The notes below the pieces were generated by a model. That model was given only the letters and a program-made list of their open reading frames with translations. It was not told the origin of the DNA and searched no databases. The translations under genes were made by a program, and so were the position numbers. Shown in pieces: positions 1 through 9,360 of a stretch of 64,000 bases of DNA (the first letter of the stretch is position 1; each line of letters begins with the position of its first letter). Location: positions 1-64,000 of the forward strand of contig JAZKEO010000032.1 of NCBI GenBank assembly GCA_040386975.1. Reading direction: 5' to 3'. This stretch comes from M2408 sp040386975 (GTDB taxonomy: Bacteria > Bacteroidota > Bacteroidia > Flavobacteriales_D > Crocinitomicaceae).

Positions 1-2308
1 CATTCCCTCCATTTCCTCGTCCATCTAAACGTGTTACTTCTGGGGAAATACCGTACTCTAAAAAGTGTAAGGTGCCGCCCGCTTCTGGGGCAGGATTATG
101 TGGAATTACTTCCACCGATTTTACTTCTCCTAAGGCTGCTTTCCTACTAGGTAAAAATGATTTTTTTTGTCCATCTAATGATTCAGCATCTGTTGGGTCA
201 TAATTTTTGTAATTATTATATGCATAAGAAATCGCCATGTAATAATAACGTTTGAAATTCACCAATTTACGGTCTCCTTGAGCAAACTGGTCTTCTGTGA
301 TTTGAAAACTATGGCGAATACCTTTATTTTCACCCTCTACTTTTTTTCTTGGAATTGAAAAGCCTAAGTCATCATCAAATTCAAAATTTGTAATAGAAGC
401 AACATTATCTTCAATATCACATTGTGCAACCAACCTTGCTTTTGTTACATCTTCTAAATCAGAAATTGAAATAGATGATTCTTTTAATTGATAAACCATA
501 TAGCCTTGAAAATGGTAAAATTTATCAACTGTTGAATCAGCTGAAACGATAAAAGGATCAAATTCTTCGTATTCTTCATTAAAATTATTTGAATTTGACG
601 AATTACTAAGCGTTAAAATAACCTCATTTGATAATTCTTGAAAATCTAAATTTGGTGCATGTGGTGCATCCAAAACTTTAAAACAATTTTCAAAAAGTGC
701 TTGAGCCTTATCATCAGCTATTTTTAATTTATCAATGGAAGCCAATGCACCTCCGCCGTTTGCTCTTGCCCAAACAACACCAACAGTAATATTATTGACT
801 GCACCAGGTTTTAAAATAAATGGTCCTGCTGACTGTAAAGAACGTCTATCATAAGGTTCGTTCCCCGAATTTGCCTCTGTCCAATTTGCTTGAGGAATAC
901 CATTTGTTCCCCAACCTAAAGGATCTGAATCCCCAGGAAATAAAAAATCACAAGGCACATCTGTGTCAGAATTTGGGTCAGAAGCATGTCCATTACCTCC
1001 ATAATAGAAAGGTGTACCGTCTTTCCAAAAACCACGTAAATAATTGTAATAATCTGATGCTTTTATTGGGTCTGTTTGGTTTACATTTCCTCCGTTTCCG
1101 GTATTATTATAATATAAAAAACGTCGCATTCCAAAACGTTCGTTATCAATCACTCCGTCACCGTAACCAATTCCGTTCAAAGCTTCGTTAACACCAATTC
1201 CATAAGCATTATCAACACCATCGTTGTCTTGAAAAGGTCCTTCGAAAAAATCTACTCCAACCGCCGGAGGCGTTTCTCCATAACCTTTAAAACCAAAATT
1301 ATCACCATCGTAATTATCTCCGTTGTAATCAAAAGCCAAGCCTCTATTTACATCACAACCAACATAATCATCAAAAGGATCTCCCAAAGCTCCGTCAACA
1401 AATAAACCAAAATAAGTATTATAAAGTGTTTGAGTACCTCGATTTATCAACTCATAATTGTAAAAAGTCATGTTGTTCACCTCATCATTCGTTGCAAAAG
1501 CAAAAGCTTGCGCTCTAATTTCCATTCCAATTGGATCAGCACCCGTTTCTGTATGAATGTTTCCTTTGTCGTTCATTACCCACCAGAAATTCTCATCTCC
1601 ATATAAACTAACTTCACGATCTACTTTACACGCCTTATCTTTTTTGAAATCATACCAGGGATAATCACCTTGCTCCCATTGGTAAATACCATCTTCGTCT
1701 CTATCATAAAAAGGAGCTAAATAAAAATCTTGTCCCAATGAAACATCTCCATGGGCTGGCCAGTCTTTAATTATTTGTGGGATTTTATAATTGGGATAAA
1801 ACTCGGTTTGCTTGTCTGTTCCATTAATAGCATCACTAATACCAAGTGAATACCAATCGTCAAAAGCCTTTATTTCATCTTGTTTTGAAATAAAATGTTT
1901 ATCAAATTTTGCACACGTTTCGTATTCTGTAACAGCTGAATTAATACTAATTGGTCCCGTCCAATAATCTTGACCATCTCGGTAACGCAATGCAGCAAGT
2001 TTTAATTGACCGTTAACATCCACTCCTCCAAGCCACAAAGCTGATGTAAAAACCGCCATAATTCCTGAATTTTTTGGAACTTCATACATAGAAAGATTTT
2101 GATTGGGAACCTGCCACAAATTTCCAGCAGTATGAATCATTGCTCTCACATTATTAGTCTCTAAAAATGTTGAATGATGTGGTGGTGTGCAACTCGCTGC
2201 CTTTTCAATTCCAGCAGTTTGAGAAATGTGTTTGTATTTTTCTCCACCAAATTTCTGAGAAAACAAATACAAAGGAAAAACAACTAATAAGGCTAAAACT
2301 GTTTTCAT
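1..2308 (-). CDS. large secreted surface protein, C-terminal end outside the window
   Basis: The frame opens at the ATG complementary to 2306-2308 and has no stop before the left edge, so about 769 residues are visible and the C-terminus is missing. The N-terminus MKTVLALLVVFPLYLFSQ is a clear signal peptide. The body is rich in Gly, Asn, Asp and aromatics, with acidic loops such as DRDEDGIYQW (near residue 200) and DYNGDNYDGDNFG (near residue 330) that look like calcium-binding loops. This is the usual composition of Bacteroidota surface proteins exported by Sec and often by the type IX system; whether it ends in a sorting domain cannot be seen. No enzymatic motif was recognised. The gene is certain, the function unknown. 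Confidence 0.85.
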   Translation of the reverse strand, partial: MKTVLALLVVFPLYLFSQKFGGEKYKHISQTAGIEKAASCTPPHHSTFLETNNVRAMIHTAGNLWQVPNQNLSMYEVPKNSGIMAVFTSALWLGGVDVNGQLKLAALRYRDGQDYWTGPISINSAVTEYETCAKFDKHFISKQDEIKAFDDWYSLGISDAINGTDKQTEFYPNYKIPQIIKDWPAHGDVSLGQDFYLAPFYDRDEDGIYQWEQGDYPWYDFKKDKACKVDREVSLYGDENFWWVMNDKGNIHTETGADPIGMEIRAQAFAFATNDEVNNMTFYNYELINRGTQTLYNTYFGLFVDGALGDPFDDYVGCDVNRGLAFDYNGDNYDGDNFGFKGYGETPPAVGVDFFEGPFQDNDGVDNAYGIGVNEALNGIGYGDGVIDNERFGMRRFLYYNNTGNGGNVNQTDPIKASDYYNYLRGFWKDGTPFYYGGNGHASDPNSDTDVPCDFLFPGDSDPLGWGTNGIPQANWTEANSGNEPYDRRSLQSAGPFILKPGAVNNITVGVVWARANGGGALASIDKLKIADDKAQALFENCFKVLDAPHAPNLDFQELSNEVILTLSNSSNSNNFNEEYEEFDPFIVSADSTVDKFYHFQGYMVYQLKESSISISDLEDVTKARLVAQCDIEDNVASITNFEFDDDLGFSIPRKKVEGENKGIRHSFQITEDQFAQGDRKLVNFKRYYYMAISYAYNNYKNYDPTDAESLDGQKKSFLPSRKAALGEVKSVEVIPHNPAPEAGGTLHFLEYGISPEVTRLDGRGNGGN

Positions 2309-2471
2309 TTATTGAGTTTAATGATGCAAGATAGTAATTTTTATTTATTCTTGTCTTTTTCCTCAAAAGAAGAGTTTTTTATAACAAATTAAGACCTAAG
2401 GTTAGTGCAGGTAAGAACAAAAGAAAACTTGTGATTCTTAGTCTTTATCTTCTCTAAAGTTCAGTTTTTTC

Positions 2472-2487
2472 ATCAGCCTAGGCTGAT
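2472..2487. repeat. 16-bp perfect palindrome, dispersed hairpin family
   Basis: ATCAGCCTAGGCTGAT is a perfect palindrome two bases beyond the stop codon of the gene ending at 2490. Related hairpins (TCAGCC/GGCTGA or ATCAGC/GCTGAT arms) occur at 38188-38201 and 63436-63450. It may act as a weak terminator or be a repetitive palindromic element. Confidence 0.6.
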
Positions 2488-2489
2488 TC

Positions 2490-3152
2490 TTATTTTAAAT
2501 TTACTTTCTTTTTCTCAACTTCTGAAATTTTCTGAATTTGTTTTTTGATGTCGTCTTTGTTTTTGTTTTGCTCTTGTAAATTTGTTTCTATTTTACGTTC
2601 TGCATCAAGGATTTTTTTCTTGTAATCTTCAATATCTTCCGCTAATTTTGATTTATCCTTTTCTAAAGAACGTAAATCTTTTTCAAGTCCTGATAAAGTT
2701 TTATTTTCTTTTTCAAGTTCCTCATTGATACAAGCAAGTGAAGTTTTACGAGCAAACGCTTTAATTTCCTCACTCATTTCTCTAAATTGTTGACTGTGTT
2801 CTTTACTTGATAAAAATGCTCCACCCAAATCAAAAGCAAAAACAACATTTATTACATCAGATTGTGTAATTATTTTTGAATAAGCATCAAAAGGTTTTGG
2901 TCCCATTGCTTTTGTTGTTGCCTGAAGTGTAAAATATTCTCCTTTACCAGAGTCATATTTCCCATTCCAATCTTTTAATTCCCTACGAAGTTCTTTCTCA
3001 ATAATATCTTTATTTCCAAAAGGAATTGTAACGACAAGAGCGTTTTTTGAACCTACTAAAAAGTAATGATTTTCTTCCGTAAGTTTAACTTCTTGAGAAT
3101 AAGTGAAGTTTATGAAACTCAAAAATAAAAGTGCAATAAGGGATTTTTTCAT
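2490..3152 (-). CDS. secreted coiled-coil protein of unknown function
   Basis: A 220-residue protein with the signal peptide MKKSLIALLFLSFINFTYSQ. Residues 20-130 form a mixed globular region (NALVVTIPFGNKDIIEKELR, then an FDLGGAF segment). Residues from about 135 to the end are almost entirely Lys/Glu/Leu heptads and predict a long coiled coil ending at VNLK. I do not recognise the family. It sits between the surface protein and pheT in the same orientation, with a 66-base gap to pheT, so it could be co-transcribed. The gene is real by its signal peptide and composition; the function is unknown. Confidence 0.8.
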   Translation of the reverse strand: MKKSLIALLFLSFINFTYSQEVKLTEENHYFLVGSKNALVVTIPFGNKDIIEKELRRELKDWNGKYDSGKGEYFTLQATTKAMGPKPFDAYSKIITQSDVINVVFAFDLGGAFLSSKEHSQQFREMSEEIKAFARKTSLACINEELEKENKTLSGLEKDLRSLEKDKSKLAEDIEDYKKKILDAERKIETNLQEQNKNKDDIKKQIQKISEVEKKKVNLK

Positions 3153-3218
3153 AGCTAATTTTTGATAAATATAATTATTAAAAACAAATTAGCTAATCAT
3201 AGAATTAGCTAATCAATT

Positions 3219-5651
3219 TTACCTCAATTGTGCTTGCAATTTTTGTTCCAAATCTGTTCTGATTTTTTGCATGATATTCTCAACAACTGAATCTTTTAGT
3301 GTTTGTTCGGCATCTTGAAAGTAAAACGAAACTGCATACGATTTTTTACCTTCTTCCAAATTTTTTCCTTCATAAACATCAAAAAGAGAAACTTTTTTCA
3401 AGAGTTTTTTGTCTGCGTTTTTAGCTAAACCTTCTATTTCAGAAAAACGAATTTTTTCATCCAAAAGCAAAGAAAAATCACGACGCATCTCAAACGTTTT
3501 AGGAATTTCTTTGTAAACAACTTTGTTGAATTTTAAGCAAGAAACAAGAGCGTCCCAATCTAAATCAGCAATAAAAACATCGTTTTTAATACCAAAATGT
3601 TTTTTCATTTTTGTTGAAACCCAACCCATTTCACCGACATTTTCTTTTAAAATGTGAAGCGAAACTCCATCAGCTAAAAGTGAAGTTGAAAGTCCATTTT
3701 CATGAAGCATGGAATCTAAACCTAATCGAGAAAACAAACTTTTTACTATCCCTTTTAGGGTATAAAAACTTACTTTTTCCTTCGAACTATTCCATTGTTC
3801 TTCAAATTTATCTCCAGAAATAGCCAATAACAAACGTTTGTTTTCTTTGTATGAATCGACTACTTTTTTGTAGGTTTTACCAAATTCAAAGATTTTTACA
3901 TTTGAATTCTGTCTATTTTGATTATGAGCAACAACTTCCAAAGCGTTGAATAGCAAAGATTGACGCATCACATCCAATTCCTGACTCAAAGGGTTTAACA
4001 TCTCCACATTTTCTGCTTTCGCTAAAATTCCTTCTGCTAATTTTTCAACATAAGACGAACTTGTCAAGGAATTATTCATAGTCTCATGGAAACCATTTGA
4101 AACCAATAATTCCGCTAAAGTACTTTGTATTTTCTCTACATTTGGTTTCGTTCCTAAAATCAAATTTGTATTTAATTTTTCTGGTAAGGAAACTAAATTA
4201 AAGCCATAAATACGTAAAATTTCTTCCACCACATCAATTTCTCTCGTCACATCGACACGGTAAGCTGGAATTTCAAGTTTCCATGAATCGCTTGTTTCAG
4301 AAAGAATTTTAATATCTAAATTTTTCAAAATCAAACGCATTTCATCGTTTGAAATTTCTATTCCAATGATTTTATTGCTTTTTGCTGGACGAAAATCTAC
4401 CTGAACATTTTCAATTTTTGTTGGATGAACATCAACTAAATCCATCGCAATTTCTCCACCTGCAATGCTTTGAATCAAATTTACAACACGCTCAATCGCA
4501 AATTTCGTTAAATGTGGATCAACACCTCTTTCGTAACGGAAACTTGCATCCGTATTTAAGGCGTGAAACTTAGCTGTTTTTCTAACTGAAACTGGATTAA
4601 AATAAGCTGATTCAATAAATATATTTGTTGTTGTTTCAGAAATTCCTGATTTTAAACCTCCAAAAACTCCAGCAATTGCTAAATTTTCTTTTCCATTTGT
4701 AATCATCAAATTTGACTCATCCAAAGTGCGTTCAACGCCATCTAAAGTCGTGAATTTTTCTCCTGAAATAGCTTTTTTGACAACAATTTTTCCGTTCAAA
4801 GCTTCACAATCGAAAGCATGAAGTGGAGTTCCAAGTTCTCGCATCACAAAATTGGTGCAATCAACAACATTGTTTATCGAACTTAAACCTACATTTCTCA
4901 AGCGTTTTTGCAACCACGCTGGAGAAGCTTCAATTTTTACTCCTTTTAACGTAATTCCAATATATCGCGGACATAAATCTGCTTCTAAAATTTCAATTGT
5001 GTGAACTAAATCTTTATTTTTTGGAACTAATTGTTCTGTTTTAGGAAGTTTTAATTCTAAATTCGCCTTTTTGTGAAAATTCAAATAAGCGATTAAATCT
5101 CTTGCCACACCAATATGTCCCATCGCATCAGCACGGTTTGGCGTTAAACCAATTTCTATTTCGTAATCGTCTTCTAAGTCAAAATATGCTGCAGCTGGAG
5201 TTCCAACTTTTACATCTTGGTTTAAAACCAAAATTCCAGCGTGAGATTCACCCAAACCTAATTCGTCTTCCGCACAAAGCATCCCGTTGGATTCAACACC
5301 ACGAATTTTAGATGCTTTGATTTTAAATGCTTCTTCTGGTTTTGGATAAAGTGTGCAACCAACAGTGGCAACAATTACTTTTTGCCCTTGAGCAACATTT
5401 GGAGCACCACATACAATTTGCAAAGCTTCACCACCAACAGTAACAGTACAAACTTTTAATTTATCGGCATCTGGATGTTTTTCACAGGTCAATACTTCGC
5501 CAACAAAAACACCTTCCAAACCACCTTTTACAGCTTCAATTTTTTCAAAACCATCCACTTCAAGTCCTGTTTCTGTTAAAATTGCCGAAATTTGTTCTGG
5601 AGATAAATCTGTATCTACGTATTGCTTTAACCAGTTGTATGATATTTTCAT
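3219..5651 (-). CDS. pheT: phenylalanine--tRNA ligase beta subunit
   Basis: The beta subunit of cytoplasmic PheRS, which with PheS charges tRNA-Phe. I chose the ATG at 5651 (MKISYNWLKQYVDTDL) because this is the conserved start; an in-frame start 12 codons upstream lies in the promoter region. The protein is 810 residues, the normal length. The order is the N-terminal region, an EMAP-type tRNA-binding domain (residues about 40-150, GVFVGEVLTCEKHPDADKL), the B3/B4 editing domain (YIGITLKG to about 400), B5 (about 410-480), a catalytic-like core with NPLSQELDVMRQSL, and the C-terminal anticodon-binding domain (FEMRRDFSLLLDE). pheS is not in the window. The 3' flank carries GATTAGCTAAT-type AT repeats. 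Confidence 0.97.
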   Translation of the reverse strand: MKISYNWLKQYVDTDLSPEQISAILTETGLEVDGFEKIEAVKGGLEGVFVGEVLTCEKHPDADKLKVCTVTVGGEALQIVCGAPNVAQGQKVIVATVGCTLYPKPEEAFKIKASKIRGVESNGMLCAEDELGLGESHAGILVLNQDVKVGTPAAAYFDLEDDYEIEIGLTPNRADAMGHIGVARDLIAYLNFHKKANLELKLPKTEQLVPKNKDLVHTIEILEADLCPRYIGITLKGVKIEASPAWLQKRLRNVGLSSINNVVDCTNFVMRELGTPLHAFDCEALNGKIVVKKAISGEKFTTLDGVERTLDESNLMITNGKENLAIAGVFGGLKSGISETTTNIFIESAYFNPVSVRKTAKFHALNTDASFRYERGVDPHLTKFAIERVVNLIQSIAGGEIAMDLVDVHPTKIENVQVDFRPAKSNKIIGIEISNDEMRLILKNLDIKILSETSDSWKLEIPAYRVDVTREIDVVEEILRIYGFNLVSLPEKLNTNLILGTKPNVEKIQSTLAELLVSNGFHETMNNSLTSSSYVEKLAEGILAKAENVEMLNPLSQELDVMRQSLLFNALEVVAHNQNRQNSNVKIFEFGKTYKKVVDSYKENKRLLLAISGDKFEEQWNSSKEKVSFYTLKGIVKSLFSRLGLDSMLHENGLSTSLLADGVSLHILKENVGEMGWVSTKMKKHFGIKNDVFIADLDWDALVSCLKFNKVVYKEIPKTFEMRRDFSLLLDEKIRFSEIEGLAKNADKKLLKKVSLFDVYEGKNLEEGKKSYAVSFYFQDAEQTLKDSVVENIMQKIRTDLEQKLQAQLR

Positions 5652-5669
5652 GTGTTTTTTATAAAATGA

Positions 5670-5677
5670 CAAAGTTA
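5670..5677 (-). promoter_or_regulatory. candidate -7 box of pheT
   Basis: The minus strand reads TAACTTTG, a match to the Bacteroidota -7 consensus TAnnTTTG, 18 bases upstream of the chosen pheT ATG. A clear TTG -33 element at the usual spacing of about 19 was not seen, so this is tentative. It supports the downstream ATG as the true start. Confidence 0.4.
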
Positions 5678-5763
5678 AGAAAAACATCAGAATTTTTAAC
5701 TTATGAAAGATTGTCTTAATTAAAATGAATATATTCGGTCTCAGAAATTTAATCTTTTAATTT

Positions 5764-6342
5764 ATGGGATATAAAAATTCTTGGGAATTAATTCATTATT
5801 TAGAAGAATTTGAATTTTTAGATTTCAAATCTGAAGAAGAATTATTGAATCTTTTTGAGGGAAATAAAAATACAAAAAATGAATTATTGATTTCAGAAAT
5901 TATTGATTGTCTGTCAATAAATGAAGTCTTTCACGAAAATGTTAAGTTATTTGTTTTTGACTCTTTAAAAAATAAAACCCATTATCTTGTTAAGTTGAGC
6001 TGTTTAGGTTATCTATTTAATAATTCTAATTCCTTTGGTAAAGATGAAATAATAAACTTATTAAATAGTTGTTTATCAAAAAGAAATTTACTTTTGGTTA
6101 AAAATCAGATTATACTAAATTTAATTTATTTAGATACTAATAATTTTAGCTATTATTTTGAACAATTATTATCATCTTTGAGAAAAACAATTGATTACAG
6201 ATCACATATAAGATTATATAATTTATTAACAACTTGCAAAAATGAAAATGTAACTAAAGATAAATTGATGCAAATGGTAGAAATCACCAAACAATTTAAT
6301 TTTGGAAAATCAGTTCAAAGTATTATAAATTTATTAAATTAA
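5764..6342 (+). CDS. hypothetical helical protein
   Basis: A 192-residue protein, MGYKNSWELIHYLEEFEFL at the start, very rich in Leu, Asn, Glu and Lys. It appears wholly alpha-helical, with repeating amphipathic segments about 35 residues long (for example LNSCLSKRNLLLVKNQIILNLIYLD), like a HEAT-type solenoid. It has no signal peptide or membrane segment. It lies alone on the plus strand, divergent from pheT, and very AT-rich codon usage suggests an accessory gene. I do not recognise a named family. Confidence 0.65.
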   Translation: MGYKNSWELIHYLEEFEFLDFKSEEELLNLFEGNKNTKNELLISEIIDCLSINEVFHENVKLFVFDSLKNKTHYLVKLSCLGYLFNNSNSFGKDEIINLLNSCLSKRNLLLVKNQIILNLIYLDTNNFSYYFEQLLSSLRKTIDYRSHIRLYNLLTTCKNENVTKDKLMQMVEITKQFNFGKSVQSIINLLN

Positions 6343-6508
6343 ATGTTTATTTTAAAACTAATAAAGACTGTAATAAAATAAGGTGTTTAATTTAATTTTA
6401 TTTCATCTATCGGGTTTTTTATCTTCGTTTTGGTAATCTTAAATCAATATTTCTTTCCCATTACCAAACTCAAACTATAAACCACTAGAATTAAATAAAA
6501 ATCTTGAC

Positions 6509-6541
6509 ATCACAATTTGTGATATCAAATTTGTATATTTG
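6509..6541 (+). promoter_or_regulatory. promoter with palindromic operator of the ORF6N gene
   Basis: A -7 box TATATTTG lies at 6534-6541, 20 bases before the ORF6N ATG. Just upstream is a perfect inverted repeat ATCACAA-T-TTGTGAT (6509-6523). It covers the place where the -33 element should be, so a protein bound here would block transcription. Autoregulation by the ORF6N product is an inference. Confidence 0.5.
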
Positions 6542-6561
6542 ATAGACTAAACCCAAAACAC

Positions 6562-7080
6562 ATGAGTGAATCTTTTATTATTCCTGACGAAACAATTATC
6601 AATAAAATTTATCTTTTTAGAAATAAAAAAGTAATGATTGATGCTGATTTGGCGGAACTTTATGGTGTTGAAACACGTGTTTTAAATCAAGCTATAAAAC
6701 GTAATTTAATTCGATTTCCTGAAGATTTTATGTTTCAATTGACTGAAGAAGAATTTAAAATCTTGAAGTCGCAAATTGCGACATCAAGTTGGGGAGGCCG
6801 AAGAAAATTACCTTTTGTTTTTACTGAGCATGGCGTTTTAATGTTGTCAAGTATTTTGAATAGTGATAGAGCGATTAAAATGAATATTCAAATTGTTCGA
6901 ATTTTCACAAAAATGAGAGAAATGCTTTTGACTCACAATGATATTTTAACTCAGCTTAAAGAAATGAAAAAATCCATTGAAGGACAAGATGATAGAATCG
7001 ATTTAATTTACAATTATTTGATGGAGTTCGTTAAAAAAGAAAATCTTCCTAAAAAAACGATTGGTTACAAATCAAAATAA
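6562..7080 (+). CDS. ORF6N domain DNA-binding protein
   Basis: A 172-residue protein. The first 90 residues are the ORF6N domain, seen in KIYLFRNKKVMIDADLAELYGVETRVLNQAIKRN and FPEDFMFQLTEEEF followed by LPFVFTEHGVLML. This domain is known from phage and poxvirus antirepressor-like proteins and is a common orphan regulator in Bacteroidota genomes. The C-terminal part (LTHNDILTQLKEMKKSIEGQDDRI) is a probable coiled coil for oligomerisation. The next gene converges from the other strand with only two bases between. A role as a transcription regulator is inferred from the family; the target is unknown, but the palindrome in its own promoter is a candidate. Confidence 0.85.
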   Translation: MSESFIIPDETIINKIYLFRNKKVMIDADLAELYGVETRVLNQAIKRNLIRFPEDFMFQLTEEEFKILKSQIATSSWGGRRKLPFVFTEHGVLMLSSILNSDRAIKMNIQIVRIFTKMREMLLTHNDILTQLKEMKKSIEGQDDRIDLIYNYLMEFVKKENLPKKTIGYKSK

Positions 7081-7082
7081 AA

Positions 7083-7874
7083 TCAACCTACTTTCTCCAT
7101 CACCAAACTATAAACCATCGGAATTTTATTTCCAAAACGTTCAATCTGGTATTTGTTTTCTTCGATTTTCACCATGTTACTCAAACAATCGTAAGGAGAA
7201 AAATTGTACTCTTGAAAGTTATTTAATCGTAAATTTTGATTTAATAATGCGGAAATAACTTCTCCTAAACCGTGATTCCAAGAATAATATTCACATACGA
7301 TTGGAGCATTTTTGTTTGCATACGTTCCTGAAAGTGTTTCAATTATGGGTTCATCGTTGAAATAATTGTAAGCAATTTCTTTAAAATCATTGTCGTACAT
7401 CCAAATGACAGGATGAAATTCAACGAAAATAAATTTACTTGAATCGTGCATAAAATGGGAAACAATTTTTGCCCATTTATTGATGTCTGGTAACCAACCA
7501 ATTGTTCCATAAGATGTAAAAACGATGTCAAACTTTTCTTCCAAATGATTTGGTAAATCGTACACATCACAGCAAATAAATGTGGCGTCAAGTCCTAATT
7601 TTGTGTTTAGTTCTTGTGCATTTTTAATTGATTCATCCGATAAATCGATTCCTGTGACTTTTGCTCCCATGCGAGCCAATGAAAGTGAATCTTGTCCAAA
7701 ATGACATTGCAAATGTAAAATCGTTTTGCCTTTTACATCACCCAACAAAGCCAATTCGATTTCTTTTAGAGAAGTTTCACCGCTTAAAAAAGCGGGTAAA
7801 TTATAGAACTCGGAATGAATGTGGTGTTTGGTTCTTTCGTTCCAAGAGGCTTTGTTTTTTTCTAAGTAATTCAT
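7083..7874 (-). CDS. class I SAM-dependent methyltransferase
   Basis: A 263-residue Rossmann-fold methyltransferase. Motif I is ILHLQCHFGQDSLSLARMGAKVTGIDLS (residues about 50-78), and the acidic end of strand 2 is GIDLSDES. The post-core includes IVFTSYGTIGWLPD. It starts 9 bases after the dltA stop and has the same direction, so it is probably the last gene of the dlt operon. The substrate cannot be read from the sequence. Small-molecule methylation is as likely as a role in envelope modification. Confidence 0.85.
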   Translation of the reverse strand: MNYLEKNKASWNERTKHHIHSEFYNLPAFLSGETSLKEIELALLGDVKGKTILHLQCHFGQDSLSLARMGAKVTGIDLSDESIKNAQELNTKLGLDATFICCDVYDLPNHLEEKFDIVFTSYGTIGWLPDINKWAKIVSHFMHDSSKFIFVEFHPVIWMYDNDFKEIAYNYFNDEPIIETLSGTYANKNAPIVCEYYSWNHGLGEVISALLNQNLRLNNFQEYNFSPYDCLSNMVKIEENKYQIERFGNKIPMVYSLVMEKVG

Positions 7875-7882
7875 GTCAAGTT

Positions 7883-9358
7883 TTATTTCCCTAAATAAAT
7901 TTGTTCCAACATTTTTTTATCTGATTTTCCATTTTGGTTTAAGGGAATTTCGGAAATTAATTTAATATCGGTAGGAATCATGTAATTTGGTAAACATTTT
8001 TCTAAATAATCAATAATATCTTGCTTAAAATCAATTTCTTGAGTAGTTTCTTTCAATTGAACTAAACTAACAATTTTTTTTACCTCATCATTTCTCTTTA
8101 ATGCTATCGTTTCGGCCTTAAAAACATACTTTATTTCATTGATTTTTGAGGTAATTTCATTTAGTTCTATTCTAAATCCGTGCAATTTTACTTGGTCATC
8201 ATTTCTTCCTTTACAAAAAAGCATACCGTTTTCTAAAATTCCGTAATCTCCTGTTTTAAAAGCTCTTTCGTTATTCCTTGAAACAAATTTTTCTTTGTTT
8301 AATTCTGGTTTATTTAAATATCCAAGTGACACATTTTTTCCAACGATTACGATTTCATTTTCTTCAATCAAAATTTCAGAATTTCTTTTCGGATAACCAA
8401 CAGGTAAAGGGTTAAATTTTTCTATAATTTCAGAAGTAATTTCAATTAAAGTTGTTGCAACAGTAGCTTCAGTTGGACCGTAAGTGTTTAAAATTCTTGT
8501 TGTTTTAAAGTTGTTTTTTAAAGATTTTGCAAGCACGTTTGGTAACATTTCTCCACAAAACAAAAAGGTTTTTACCGTATTTGCAATCGTGGAATTTTCC
8601 ATTCTTGAATACATAAATGAAAAAGAAGGCGTTGAAACCCACACAGAACCTTTGTTATCTTCAATTCGCTTCAAAAAAACATCTGGATTATCTGTTGTCG
8701 TCTTATCATTTAAAAGAAGTGTTGCACCCAAAGCTCCAAACGTCAGAAGTTCATAAACAGATAAATCGAAACTAAATAAGGCAACATTTATGAAAACATC
8801 GTTTGGGGTAAAGCCAAAATCATTACACATCCACTCTGTGAAAGTTTGTACCGCTTCGGTTGAAATTTGTACGCCTTTTGGTTCGCCAGTACTACCAGAA
8901 GTGAAAATAATGTAAATTAAAGGGTCGTCTTGAATTTTTGTTCTTGTTTTTACTTCGTTTTTTGAACTAAATTCAATCTTGTTTTTTGATAATTTTAGTT
9001 CAACGGTGTTTTCTATGTTTAAAACCTTTTCACTGCAATTTAAGATTAGATCAACTCGTGCTAAGTTTTTAATAATCTCAATTCTTTCAAATGGATAAAC
9101 AAAATCAATTGGAATGTAAGGGATTTTTAATTTTATACATGCATAAACCGCAACAATCATTTCCGCTTGTTTGTGTCCAAATAAAATTACTGGATTCTCA
9201 AGTTTATTAAGTTGGTTTTCCTCCAAAAAAGAGCATAATTTATTTACTTCTAATTCAAAATCGCTCCACGTTAAACTATCATTTTCACTAATTATTGCTA
9301 ATTTATTTGAGTCAATTTCTTGTTCAATAAAATCTTTTTGACTGAATGAAAATTTCAT
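7883..9358 (-). CDS. dltA: D-alanine activating enzyme DltA
   Basis: An AMP-forming adenylating enzyme of 491 residues, the typical DltA length. It activates D-alanine with ATP and loads it on the phosphopantetheine arm of DltC. Visible core motifs are IIFTSGSTGEPKG (P-loop A3, near 150-162), NTYGPTEATVA (A5, near 290), FKTGDYG (A7, near 365), and the C-terminal lysine in NQNGKSDKK (A10, near 480). The full dlt set around it (dltC, dltD, dltX, dltB upstream) supports DltA over a stand-alone peptide synthetase domain. It starts two bases after the dltB stop. The system is classically Gram-positive, so the acceptor polymer here is unknown. Confidence 0.92.
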   Translation of the reverse strand: MKFSFSQKDFIEQEIDSNKLAIISENDSLTWSDFELEVNKLCSFLEENQLNKLENPVILFGHKQAEMIVAVYACIKLKIPYIPIDFVYPFERIEIIKNLARVDLILNCSEKVLNIENTVELKLSKNKIEFSSKNEVKTRTKIQDDPLIYIIFTSGSTGEPKGVQISTEAVQTFTEWMCNDFGFTPNDVFINVALFSFDLSVYELLTFGALGATLLLNDKTTTDNPDVFLKRIEDNKGSVWVSTPSFSFMYSRMENSTIANTVKTFLFCGEMLPNVLAKSLKNNFKTTRILNTYGPTEATVATTLIEITSEIIEKFNPLPVGYPKRNSEILIEENEIVIVGKNVSLGYLNKPELNKEKFVSRNNERAFKTGDYGILENGMLFCKGRNDDQVKLHGFRIELNEITSKINEIKYVFKAETIALKRNDEVKKIVSLVQLKETTQEIDFKQDIIDYLEKCLPNYMIPTDIKLISEIPLNQNGKSDKKMLEQIYLGK

Positions 9359-9360
9359 AA

